Assembly: GCA_964431365.1 (NCBI GenBank)
Contig: CAYSJJ010000009.1
Span: forward strand, 1 to 64,000
Length of the DNA: 64,000 nucleotides
From: Geomobilibacter sp964431365
GTDB taxonomy: Bacteria > Desulfobacterota > Desulfuromonadia > Geobacterales > DSM-12255
Reading direction: 5' to 3'
Part shown: piece by piece, positions 25,848 to 33,709 of the stretch
How positions within the stretch are numbered: the stretch's first letter is position 1
Layout: the number at the start of each line of letters is the position of its first letter
Notes under the pieces: model-generated
Databases searched by the model: none
Seen by the model: only the letters and a program-made list of their open reading frames with translations
What the model was told of the DNA's origin: nothing
Program-made: the position numbers and the translations under genes

Positions 25848-25863
25848 TGGCGCGGGAATTGCC
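25848..25863 (+). promoter_or_regulatory. Candidate sigma54 (-24/-12) promoter before the octaheme gene
   Basis: TGGCGCGGGAATTGCC keeps the GG and GC dinucleotides ten bases apart and differs from the consensus TGGCACGNNNNTTGCW at two positions. It lies 9 bp after the previous stop codon and about 230 bp before the next start, leaving an unusually long leader. The remainder of the 252-nt gap shows no gene. Confidence 0.5.
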
Positions 25864-26090
25864 TTACGCGTAGAGGCGGGGCGTATCTGCACCGGCTGAA
25901 CCGTCAAGAGAGACCAGCATCGGTTGAAAGGCAGCGCAGTAACTGCGTAACGATCGGTAACTACGAGGAGGACCCTTCACCTGCGTTTCGCGTCTCGCCG
26001 TCGCTGTCCGCTATATGGCGGATCGTTGGCGGGCGGACCATGCGGACCAAGCTCGGGAGCGCATGGATCGACCAGGGGAATAGTAAAGCC

Positions 26091-27089
26091 ATGGGGCGGT
26101 TATTTCGCATACTGACAATTGCCGCTTTGGTCCTGCTTCCCACCGGGGTTGCCTGGCCGGCGCTTACCTTCATTTATCCCAAGGACAAGGGGTGGGTAGA
26201 TCGTGCCGATCACCTGATCATCAAGTTCAATACCTTGGATGCAACACATGCCAAGGTGACGGTAAACGGCATCACCAGCGAGCCGCTCAATATCGGGAGT
26301 GCCGAGTACCAGAGACTCTTCCGCGATTTTCTCATTTTGCAGCCGCTCTGGGACAAGGGGAAGAACAGCCTGCGGATTGATCTGCTGGCAGGTGACCGAC
26401 TCCTTGAAACAGCCACGGCCGAACTCTTCTATTCTCCCAAAGACGCCCCGCTCCCGGTTCCCGCCGAATACTCGGCAAGCATCCTCCATCTTGCCGATCA
26501 GGAAAGCCTTTGCGTCCCCTGCCACAACATGCGGCCGACAACGGCCCAGGCCAATGCCGGTCCGGACCGGAGCAACCCGTGCTATACCTGCCACCGCCGG
26601 ATGCTGAACCAGAAACAGGTTCACGGGCCGGTAGGTTCGTTTTCGTGCGCCTACTGCCACTCCATGCAGGGGGAGCCCCGGTACACGGCACCGAAGCGTG
26701 ACTCCGCCCTCTGCGGGGAGTGCCACGTGGAGATGTCCGGCAAACTCAAGAAATGGAAATATCTGCACGGCCCGGTAGCGGCCGGCTACTGTGAAGTCTG
26801 TCACGATCCACACGGGAGCCAGAATCCGGCCCAGCTCCGTCAGCCGATCAACCAGCTCTGTCTCTCCTGCCACGAAGAAATTGGCCGCACGCCGCATGTG
26901 AATACCATGTCCATGGGGGGCTCGGGGGGGCATCCTCTCTCGGATAGGCCGGACCTGAACCCCAAGCGGAAAGGGAAGATGCTTTCGTGTGCCTCCTGCC
27001 ACAACCCTCATGGTGCGGATGTACGCTACTATTTCAACAATAACGCCGAGGACCGATTGCAGCTTTGCCAGTTCTGTCATCAGAAATAG
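26091..27089 (+). CDS. Secreted octaheme c-type cytochrome
   Basis: A 332-residue precursor with a signal peptide (TIAALVLLPTGVAWPA). An N-terminal ~120-residue heme-free domain looks beta-rich (TFIYPKDKGWVDRADHLIIK), like an Ig-type module. Eight CXXCH sites then follow: CVPCH, CYTCH, CAYCH, CGECH, CEVCH, CLSCH, CASCH, CQFCH. The start at 26091 has AGGGGAA upstream; an in-frame ATG at 26040 would precede the signal peptide needlessly. Its neighbours on both sides are exported electron-transfer proteins, so it probably belongs to the outer-surface or nanowire assembly system. Confidence 0.9.
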   Translation: MGRLFRILTIAALVLLPTGVAWPALTFIYPKDKGWVDRADHLIIKFNTLDATHAKVTVNGITSEPLNIGSAEYQRLFRDFLILQPLWDKGKNSLRIDLLAGDRLLETATAELFYSPKDAPLPVPAEYSASILHLADQESLCVPCHNMRPTTAQANAGPDRSNPCYTCHRRMLNQKQVHGPVGSFSCAYCHSMQGEPRYTAPKRDSALCGECHVEMSGKLKKWKYLHGPVAAGYCEVCHDPHGSQNPAQLRQPINQLCLSCHEEIGRTPHVNTMSMGGSGGHPLSDRPDLNPKRKGKMLSCASCHNPHGADVRYYFNNNAEDRLQLCQFCHQK

Positions 27090-27147
27090 CCGCTGGGCTT
27101 TTCCGGCAGTTCAGTCAGTAACTAATGAAGAAAAAGGAGAAACGTAT

Positions 27148-28236
27148 ATGCGGAGGGGAATTTTTAGAGTAGCAGTCACCGGAATACTCCTGTACGTGGT
27201 CGGTCTTCTGGGGGGGTGTGCCACTCAGGAGGTCAAGACGCAGCGGTATCTTTTCCCCCGACTGCCGGAGCGACCACGTTACGAGTGGCTCGCCTCGTAC
27301 CAGAGCGCCAATGATTTCCCCAAGAAGGGGTTCGGTGCCTTCATGGACAGCGTTGTCGGTGGGGACGATACGGCTGCGTTTGACAAGCCCCTCGACATCA
27401 AGGTCACTGACGAGCAGAAGGTGTACGTGTCTGATCACGGCATACCGGGCGTGGTCGTGTTCCACCTGAAAAACAAGGACGTGCCCATGCTCGGGGGGGG
27501 GAGATACCCGGGGGAGTTCGTCCGCCCCACGAACATCGCACTGGACGACCAGGGGAATCTGTATGTGCTGGACACAGACCGCAAGTCCATCCTGGTATTT
27601 GACCGTAACGAGAATATGACCCGTCAGCTCAACTTTGCGGCCGAGATGAAGGGGGGCGGGGGCCTTATCTATGACAAGGCCGGCAAGCGTCTGATCTGTG
27701 CAGATGTGAAGGGGGACAAGGTCGTCATGCTCACCACGGAAGGGAAGGTTCTCGGTTCCTTCGGCACTCCCGGTGACCAGGACGGCCAGTTCAACCGACC
27801 GTCGACGGTAGCCATCAACAGCAAAGGCGAGATCATTGTGGGTGACATGATGAACGCCCGTATCCAGGTCTTCGACAGCAACGGCAAGTTTCTGCGCAAA
27901 TTCGGCACGCGGGGCGACAGCCCCGGCGAGATACAACTGATGAAGGGGGTCGCCGTCGACTCGGAAGACCATGTCTATGTGTCTGACGGCAAGGGGAATA
28001 AGGTTGAGGTCTTCAGCGACAAAGGGGACTATCTCCTTACCTTCGGCGCCCGGGGCTCGGTTGTGGCAACGGGGAAAACTCTCCCGTTCGGGTTCCTGCT
28101 CCCGCAAGGGATCTTCATCGACCGCGAAGACCGAATCTACGTGGTTGACTCGATGAATTACCGATTCCAGGTGATCCAGTACCTGTCCGATGACTACCTG
28201 CGGAAAAATCCGATTCCCGGGGTGGTTGTCAAATAG
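27148..28236 (+). CDS. NHL-repeat beta-propeller lipoprotein
   Basis: A 362-residue protein with a lipoprotein signal peptide and lipobox LGGC (cysteine at ~26). About six NHL repeats follow, recognisable by recurring blocks such as FVRPTNIALDDQGNLYVLD, FNRPSTVAINSKGEIIVGD and LMKGVAVDSEDHVYVSDG. This predicts a beta-propeller tethered to a membrane. NHL or propeller genes accompany nanowire cytochrome genes in Geobacter and other prokaryotes and are thought to assist assembly or export. AAAGGAG precedes the ATG. Confidence 0.9.
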   Translation: MRRGIFRVAVTGILLYVVGLLGGCATQEVKTQRYLFPRLPERPRYEWLASYQSANDFPKKGFGAFMDSVVGGDDTAAFDKPLDIKVTDEQKVYVSDHGIPGVVVFHLKNKDVPMLGGGRYPGEFVRPTNIALDDQGNLYVLDTDRKSILVFDRNENMTRQLNFAAEMKGGGGLIYDKAGKRLICADVKGDKVVMLTTEGKVLGSFGTPGDQDGQFNRPSTVAINSKGEIIVGDMMNARIQVFDSNGKFLRKFGTRGDSPGEIQLMKGVAVDSEDHVYVSDGKGNKVEVFSDKGDYLLTFGARGSVVATGKTLPFGFLLPQGIFIDREDRIYVVDSMNYRFQVIQYLSDDYLRKNPIPGVVVK

Positions 28237-28497
28237 TCTGTACCGCCAAACTGCGGATACTGCGTACAAAGTTTTCGTCAAATGCCGGTTGTGTCTGACC
28301 AATATTAGCAGGTGTAAATTTGGGTGAGGCAGTGAAAAGACGGAAACCGAGCGTAAAGGCGACAGATAGCGTAGCAGGTGGCGGGGTGGCATGTCGTGCA
28401 GTGTAAATAGTTACAGTCGGTTACGGTTTCTCTTAACTGTTTGGCATGTTTGGTGCTACTAATTGCTTGAAGTTCAGGACGAAATGAAAAACATAGC
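28237..28497. other. Intergenic leader region upstream of the omcE promoter
   Basis: No gene is seen in these 261 nt. A segment at ~28330-28400 has blocks faintly like a GEMM riboswitch, but it lacks the core GACGCAAAGCC and lies upstream of the sigma54 promoter. A weak second -24/-12-like sequence is at 28442-28457. Binding sites for a sigma54 enhancer protein would be expected here; none is clear. Confidence 0.4.
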
Positions 28498-28513
28498 TGG
28501 CACACAGATTGCT
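28498..28513 (+). promoter_or_regulatory. sigma54 (-24/-12) promoter of omcE
   Basis: TGGCACACAGATTGCT matches TGGCACGNNNNTTGCW at all but one position, with GG and GC in correct register. It lies 62 bp before the start codon, in front of an AAAGGAGAG ribosome-binding site. Expression of the cytochrome should need RpoN and an enhancer-binding activator. Confidence 0.85.
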
Positions 28514-28575
28514 AAAATTAAATCACGTCTAATAACCCGCCACCCGGCGGCCAACCAAAAAAAAGGAGAGAACAG

Positions 28576-29346
28576 ATGAAAAAAGCACTCGCACTCATTG
28601 CTGCAGCAGCACTCATGGCCGCAGCCGGTACCGCCATGGCGGCACCGAAGTCCATCGTAGACTCCAAGCACAACCTGTCCAGCTACAACCCGAACAACAT
28701 CTCCCGTAACGTCGTCAACAACAACGCCACCCAGATCTGCATCTACTGCCACACCCCGCACAACGCGAACGGCAACCTCCCGATCTGGAACCGCAACGAT
28801 CCTTCGCAGAAGGCCAACTTCGTTCTCTACTCGGGCGTCGGCATGACCAACGTTTCCAACAAGACCTTCACGAACGACAGTATCTCCCTCTTCTGCATGA
28901 GCTGTCACGACGGTAGCGCCCTTGGTACTGGTATGCTGTACAACGTTCCGAACTCCCTCCCCTCCAACGAGAACCTGACCCTCAGCGGCATCGCCTCCAC
29001 CGTGAAGACCAACCTCTATGGCTACGCCGAGACCAAGCAGGCTGGCCGCAGCTTGAAGGGTACTCACCCGGTTAACTTCGCCGTTGACCAGACCAAGAAC
29101 GCTGCCAACACCACTGGTGCAGGCGGCGGTGGCGACCTCGCCGCAGTTGCTGGTACCGTAGGCGCACGTTACCTGCAGAGCGCCAACAACGCCAACGCGA
29201 AGTTCCCGCTCTACAAGTCCGAGCGCAGTGCTGACCAGAGCTTCGAGTGCTCGAGCTGCCACGCTGTTCACGACGACCAGTACAGCCCGTTCCTGCGTGA
29301 CACCATGCAGAACTCCCAGCTCTGCCTCGGCTGCCACAAGAAGTAA
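28576..29346 (+). CDS. omcE: OmcE-like tetraheme nanowire cytochrome
   Basis: A 256-residue precursor with a signal peptide ending AMAA. Four CXXCH sites are CIYCH, CMSCH, CSSCH and CLGCH. Besides these four histidines there are exactly four others (SKHN, TPHN, GTHP, AVHD), so every heme can be bis-His ligated with none to spare. The gene context (ppcA, resB, ccsB, two cytochromes, NHL protein) matches the OmcE locus of G. sulfurreducens; OmcE polymerises into extracellular conductive filaments. The Asn-rich sequence contains eight NXS/T sequons. It is preceded by a sigma54 promoter and followed by a terminator. Confidence 0.85.
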   Translation: MKKALALIAAAALMAAAGTAMAAPKSIVDSKHNLSSYNPNNISRNVVNNNATQICIYCHTPHNANGNLPIWNRNDPSQKANFVLYSGVGMTNVSNKTFTNDSISLFCMSCHDGSALGTGMLYNVPNSLPSNENLTLSGIASTVKTNLYGYAETKQAGRSLKGTHPVNFAVDQTKNAANTTGAGGGGDLAAVAGTVGARYLQSANNANAKFPLYKSERSADQSFECSSCHAVHDDQYSPFLRDTMQNSQLCLGCHKK

Positions 29347-29374
29347 GCTGTCGACAGAAGCATAAAGAAGTGCG

Positions 29375-29406
29375 GAGAGGGGGAGTCATCCCCCTCTCTT
29401 TTTTTG
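29375..29406 (+). terminator. Intrinsic terminator after omcE
   Basis: GAGAGGGGGA (29375-29384) pairs perfectly with TCCCCCTCTC (29389-29398) across GTCA and is followed by eight T. It closes the cytochrome transcript 28 nt after the stop codon. Confidence 0.95.
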
Positions 29407-29902
29407 TTCGTATCCCTCAGTCACCCTTGTCTGAATTTCTGCCACGTGGTACAAATGATGGTCCCCCCTGCACCAGGAATATCTGCGGAACCGGCCGTGA
29501 CAATGCTGAACACCGTCAGTACCGTCAGTCGCGCGTTCGGGACGCGCCTTTTCGGTGAAGCACCCAGGGACAGGATCGGCTGAGGGATGCCACCGGCCGC
29601 AGGATCGATGAGCCATCCCTGCCACCGGGCCGCTCCCTCCAGGCAGTTTCCATCTGAAACTCCGGATTGGAAACGGTCGGTTTCCGCTCGTGGCATATCG
29701 TTGTCTTTTCGCCGGCGGACTCGTGTCAAATGGCCATGGTGCGATTAGTGTCCGTTCATGCTGCTTCGGCGGCAGACGATTTCGGGCTGAATAACGGCAG
29801 TTTCCCCGAGTTGATCATTGTTCCCCGTTTGTACGGAACACTCCTTGCACTAATGAAAGATGTACAGTAGCTGGACCAACTCCGGCCGAGGCACTCAGAT
29901 AC
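29407..29902. other. Long intergenic region between omcE and the beta-barrel gene
   Basis: About 500 nt without a convincing gene. Several short complementary blocks are present, such as AGGGATG near 29583 with CATCCCT near 29615, and alternating GTTTCC/GGAAAC blocks at 29645-29690, so the RNA could be structured. No known riboswitch consensus is recognisable. A TGGCAT..TTGTC sequence near 29691 is off register for a sigma54 site. Confidence 0.4.
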
Positions 29903-32128
29903 ATGAACCGGTACGACTATTACATTAGATTGCTTGCTTCCCTGCTGATCGTGGCTGCCACGGTGCTTGTCGTGCCGTCGCAGCTCCTGGCGCAGGTCGC
30001 GGGCCTGACGACCACATCCCGCCTGAGCGGCAGTGCCGCATTGGAATATGTCAGCTACGACGCACGCGGCGAAGGTGAACCCAAGCTCGAAGCATCGTCT
30101 CTGGTGCAACGGTACTCCCTGCTCTACCGGACTCAGGGTTATGCCCGCGACCAGCGGATCGGCAGCTACAAACTGGCGCTCGGCTACGACTGGACCAGTC
30201 TCGACTCTACCGTCACGGCCGGGCCGGTAAAAAACGACTATTCCATGCAGAGCGGCAGGATTCTGTATGACGCGGATCTCCTGATCAACCCGGTCACGCT
30301 GCCGTTTTCCTTCCGCGCCTATTCGCGCGACATGGGGAAGAGCCAGATCGAAACCGACGGCGACTACCTCCTCTCCAACGGGAACCGTTTGATCACCCCA
30401 GGGATCGCCACCAGCCAGACCACGCCCGGGACGAACATCCAGTCCGGCTTTCGCCTCATATTCGGCGGCGACAAGCCGGGAAGCAAGTTCCGCCAGTATT
30501 TCCTGCTCATGCCGGTGTTCCTGGTCGATTACACCGATACCTACACCCGTAATGACTCCAGCAACGTAAACTCCGGCAACCGGCTGCAGAAGTGGAACGT
30601 CTCGGCAAAGTCGGGCGACAACTGGATCCATTACCGGACCACGAATTTCCGCGACTTCGTGCTTGCTGACGGCAACTACCAGGAAAAGCAGATCCAGATC
30701 GGTCTCATAGACGAGGCCTTTCGCCGGCAGTGGATCCAGCTCACCAACTGGATCAAGGTCTCGGCGGACGGCCAATACACCAGGCGCACCGGGTCGACAA
30801 GCGACAAGGAGCTTGAGGAGTACGACCTGAACCTGTTCGCCGATGCCTCACGCAGGACCTGGCAGGCACGGACCTTCACGAACTTCAATCGTGAGATCAC
30901 CTCCGGCACATTTACCGACACCAGGAAGATTCCTCTCTCTCTCAGCGGCGTCTGGAACGCGGATACCGACTGGAGCATCAGTGCCCGCTCCGAAGAAACC
31001 CGCTCCATGTCCGTTGCCAGCGGCCAGGTGGTCCCGGGAACAACAGCGAACACCTCGAGCATGTACGGGTCGCTCAAAGTGAACACCTTCAAGCGCCGGA
31101 ACTTCACCCTTTCCTCCGGTGCGTCGGTGGAGCGCATCAAGACCACCGGCGGTGCGGAGACGCTAGGCCTGGAGCTGAGCGTCGAGAGCCGGAGCACCCC
31201 CCGTTTCAGCCGTGACCTGAATATGGACGCCCGCCTGTCGGCCCGCTCCTTTGTTGATGTGCAGCACGATCAGAAATCCTACAGCAGCGATCTCGCCATG
31301 AATGCACGCTACCAGGGGAGCCGCACCCTCTTCGTGAGCTTTACCGATACCGTCTCCGTTGGCGGGGGGGACCAGGTCAACAGCAGTTCGTCGAATATCA
31401 ACCAGAACGCCACCCGGGTGTTCGATGCGGGCGGGAATGCGGCGGGTGCCGATCTGGGGGTGGGATTCATCAGGAATACGGCCTCCGCCTCGGTGAGCTG
31501 GACCCCTCTTGCCAAGCTCCAGGCCTCACTGGGACTCGGTCACACGCTCTCCGTCGCCGACGGGCAGCCGACCCGGCAGATAGCGAGCATCACCAATGAT
31601 GTCTCGTACATGCTGCCAAACGCGTCGGTCCAGGTGAGCAACTTCTATACCCGGGATGACGACGGTGCCGGTAACGTCACGACCAATATCCTCTCCAAGG
31701 GAAACCTCAAATACCAGCCGTTCCGTCAAACGTCCGCATTGTTACGGTATGGCTGGAGCAGGAGCACCTCGGGCGACCGCACCTTTTCCGAGTTGAACCT
31801 GCTGCAATCGGTCAGTTACTCGCTCTTCAGGCGGACCGGGGTCAACAGCAGGCTGGTTGATCTGTATCAGGAGATGGAGTACGTCAAGAGCGACTTTAAC
31901 CCGAGCAAGAAGACCGTGCTCGTGCGTGCCGTCTATTATCCCTTCTCCCGGCTCTCCCTGAACGGCCGTGCTTCATACGACTTTCTCAACAGGGCTACCA
32001 TGTACGGTGGCGGTATTGGTGCGAACTTCAAGCTCGCCGACGCCTCCGCCGATTACACCTATGCCAAGCGGGACGGAGACAAGCGACTGGAGCACCGCTT
32101 CAGCGCTAAGGTTCAGAAAAGTTTCTGA
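29903..32128 (+). CDS. Outer-membrane beta-barrel protein
   Basis: A 741-residue protein with a signal peptide ending QLLAQ. The rest is a long series of alternating polar/hydrophobic strands separated by Asp/Asn/Ser-rich loops (for example SGSAALEYVSYD, SASVSWTPLAKLQASLG, SADYTYAKRDGDKRLEHRF). It ends in a terminal phenylalanine (KVQKSF), the BAM recognition signal of outer-membrane barrels. No heme motif occurs. Its position behind the OmcE-like gene suggests an outer-membrane conduit or export pore for that system, as porins accompany cytochrome conduits, but no family is recognised. Confidence 0.75.
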   Translation: MNRYDYYIRLLASLLIVAATVLVVPSQLLAQVAGLTTTSRLSGSAALEYVSYDARGEGEPKLEASSLVQRYSLLYRTQGYARDQRIGSYKLALGYDWTSLDSTVTAGPVKNDYSMQSGRILYDADLLINPVTLPFSFRAYSRDMGKSQIETDGDYLLSNGNRLITPGIATSQTTPGTNIQSGFRLIFGGDKPGSKFRQYFLLMPVFLVDYTDTYTRNDSSNVNSGNRLQKWNVSAKSGDNWIHYRTTNFRDFVLADGNYQEKQIQIGLIDEAFRRQWIQLTNWIKVSADGQYTRRTGSTSDKELEEYDLNLFADASRRTWQARTFTNFNREITSGTFTDTRKIPLSLSGVWNADTDWSISARSEETRSMSVASGQVVPGTTANTSSMYGSLKVNTFKRRNFTLSSGASVERIKTTGGAETLGLELSVESRSTPRFSRDLNMDARLSARSFVDVQHDQKSYSSDLAMNARYQGSRTLFVSFTDTVSVGGGDQVNSSSSNINQNATRVFDAGGNAAGADLGVGFIRNTASASVSWTPLAKLQASLGLGHTLSVADGQPTRQIASITNDVSYMLPNASVQVSNFYTRDDDGAGNVTTNILSKGNLKYQPFRQTSALLRYGWSRSTSGDRTFSELNLLQSVSYSLFRRTGVNSRLVDLYQEMEYVKSDFNPSKKTVLVRAVYYPFSRLSLNGRASYDFLNRATMYGGGIGANFKLADASADYTYAKRDGDKRLEHRFSAKVQKSF

Positions 32129-32158
32129 CCGGATGCTCGATTTGTGGATGCAGAATGG

Positions 32159-32183
32159 CCGGGATTTCCCGGTCTTTCTGTTT
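32159..32183 (+). terminator. Possible terminator after the beta-barrel gene
   Basis: CCGGG (32159-32163) pairs with CCCGG (32168-32172) around ATTT and is followed by TCTTTCTGTTT. The stem is short, so the call is tentative. Confidence 0.5.
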
Positions 32184-32237
32184 CGGCGCCGTCCCCACGA
32201 GAAGGCTAGAACCAATGTGCTTGGTTATCTCCACGTG

Positions 32238-32485
32238 CTCTGTGAACTCTGTGAGAGAGCGCCGTCAAGGGTTTTAGAGTCGACACTTTCTCTCACCCGT
32301 TCGCGATGCTCACTAGAGGTCACAGAGGGCACAGAGAAGAACTTGGCTGGGGAGTGGTGGTTAGGTGCGTGAATCACCCCTAGGTTTCTCTGTGTGCTCT
32401 GTGAGAGGCCGCCTTTAAAGGTTTAGAATCGAGTCTTTCTCTCACCCGTTCGCGATGCTCACTGGAGGTCACGGAGAGCAGAGAG
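32238..32485. repeat. Two tandem copies (~149-bp period) of a CTCTGTG inverted-arm repeat
   Basis: Copy A (32238-32336) starts with CTCTGTG twice at 9-bp period (32238, 32247) and ends with the complement CACAGAG twice at 9-bp period (32321, 32330). Copy B (32388-32485) repeats the design (CTCTGTG at 32388 and 32397; degenerate complements at 32470 and 32479). The centres share TCTCACCCGTTCGCGATGCT, 149 bp apart. The flanking ~50 bp after each copy (CTTGGCTGG..GGTGCGTG) is also duplicated. No gene lies within. Confidence 0.9.
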
Positions 32486-32550
32486 CAAGGCTTGGCTGGG
32501 AGCGGTTCGGTGCGTGCATCACTAATTTCGAGTAGCGAGTAACGGTCTTG

Positions 32551-33534
32551 ATGACGATATCGGTGATCATTCCGGTCAAGCCGGGGGGGCGCGTCCGGGC
32601 CCTGGCCCCTCTGGAGCATGCCGCGTATCCTGCCGAGCTCTACGAGATAATCGTCGCCGAGGGGCGGCGACCCAGCTCGCAGCGGAACCGGGCCGCCCAT
32701 GCCGCCCGGGGCGATATCCTCTATTTCCTCGATGACGACTCGCTCATCGACCCCGCCAACCTGGAGAAGCTCTCCCGACTCTTTGCTGACGCCGACGTGG
32801 CGGCGGCCGGCGGACCGTCGCTCACCCCTGCCGACGACACCCCCCTGCAGCACGCCTTTGGCCTCACCCTTGCCTCTCCGCTCGGCGGCGGCGCGGTGCG
32901 TAATCGATACCGTCGCAGCGGCAGCGTGCGCCGTACCGATGACAGTGAGCTGATCCTCTGTAATCTGGCGTTCAGGAAGTCGGTGTTCGTCGCCGCCGGC
33001 GGGTTGGACGGCCGTCTCTATCCGAACGAAGAGAACGAGCTCATGGACCGGATCAAGGCCGGCGGCGGGCAGCTTGTCCACGACCCCGACCTTGTTGTTC
33101 ACCGGAGTCAACGCTCCACGGTCCGGGCCTATCTGCGCCAGCTTTTCACCTACGGACGTGGCCGGGGAGAGCAGACCCGCATCAGCCGCAGCTGCAAATT
33201 TGTCAGTTTCCTTCCCACCCTCTTTCTGTTATACGTTATGATGCTCATGCTGGTAGTACCACCCTGGCCGGTCTGGGTGCCGCTCTGCTGCTATCTCGCG
33301 GGGGTCGTCGGCGAATCGGCGCGCTCGCTGATCGCTGGCTCTTCTCTTGCCACGGCGCTGCACCTGCTCTGGACCGTGCCTGCCCTCCATGGCTGCTATG
33401 GCGCCGGACTCGTCGCCGGCCTGACCCGGCCGCGCCACGCAAGCCCCGGTGCAGGGGAGGGGGAGGTGACGTTGCGGGTCGTGAAACCTTTCGAGGGAAC
33501 CGGCGAGGCGGAGCAGGCTGGCCATATGGCGTAG
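32551..33534 (+). CDS. Family 2 glycosyltransferase with C-terminal membrane segments
   Basis: A 327-residue protein: TISVIIPVKPGG opens a GT-A domain, FLDDDSLIDP is the DXD metal site and PNEENELMDRIKAGG resembles the acceptor-side ED motif. Residues ~225-300 contain two or three hydrophobic segments, as in membrane-anchored processive or lipid-linked-sugar transferases. The ATG at 32551 directly follows an in-frame TTG; the ribosome-binding site is weak. It opens the polysaccharide region and is followed by a terminator. Confidence 0.8.
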   Translation: MTISVIIPVKPGGRVRALAPLEHAAYPAELYEIIVAEGRRPSSQRNRAAHAARGDILYFLDDDSLIDPANLEKLSRLFADADVAAAGGPSLTPADDTPLQHAFGLTLASPLGGGAVRNRYRRSGSVRRTDDSELILCNLAFRKSVFVAAGGLDGRLYPNEENELMDRIKAGGGQLVHDPDLVVHRSQRSTVRAYLRQLFTYGRGRGEQTRISRSCKFVSFLPTLFLLYVMMLMLVVPPWPVWVPLCCYLAGVVGESARSLIAGSSLATALHLLWTVPALHGCYGAGLVAGLTRPRHASPGAGEGEVTLRVVKPFEGTGEAEQAGHMA

Positions 33535-33542
33535 CCGGGGTG

Positions 33543-33570
33543 TCGACGCCGTTTACCGGGCGTCGATTTT
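33543..33570 (+). terminator. Intrinsic terminator after the GT2 gene
   Basis: TCGACGCC (33543-33550) pairs with GGCGTCGA (33559-33566) and is followed by four T. It lies 9 nt past the stop codon. Confidence 0.7.
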
Positions 33571-33709
33571 GAACTAGCTTTCATGTTGAAATTTCAAAGG
33601 AAATTCTCCGTCTCTGCAGTAAGGTGGATGGAGTGGTACTCTTGGCTCATTTTTTGCTGAAATGTCGTAAAGATTAGAGCGTATTTTCGCGATGCCTGAG
33701 GAGGACGCT

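Noticed and set aside
28330..28400. Possible GEMM (cyclic dinucleotide) riboswitch upstream of omcE
   Set aside because: Blocks resembling AGGTAGCGGGGTTACC and a GAAA..AAAG region occur, but the invariant GACGCAAAGCC and the first helix are missing, and the segment lies upstream of the sigma54 promoter, so it would not be in that transcript.
29691..29706. sigma54 site before the beta-barrel gene
   Set aside because: TGGCAT is present but the TTG element is one base out of register.
29421..29729. Minus-strand open frame of 102 codons between omcE and the barrel gene
   Set aside because: No recognisable protein features, no ribosome-binding site, and composition like non-coding leader; treated as chance.
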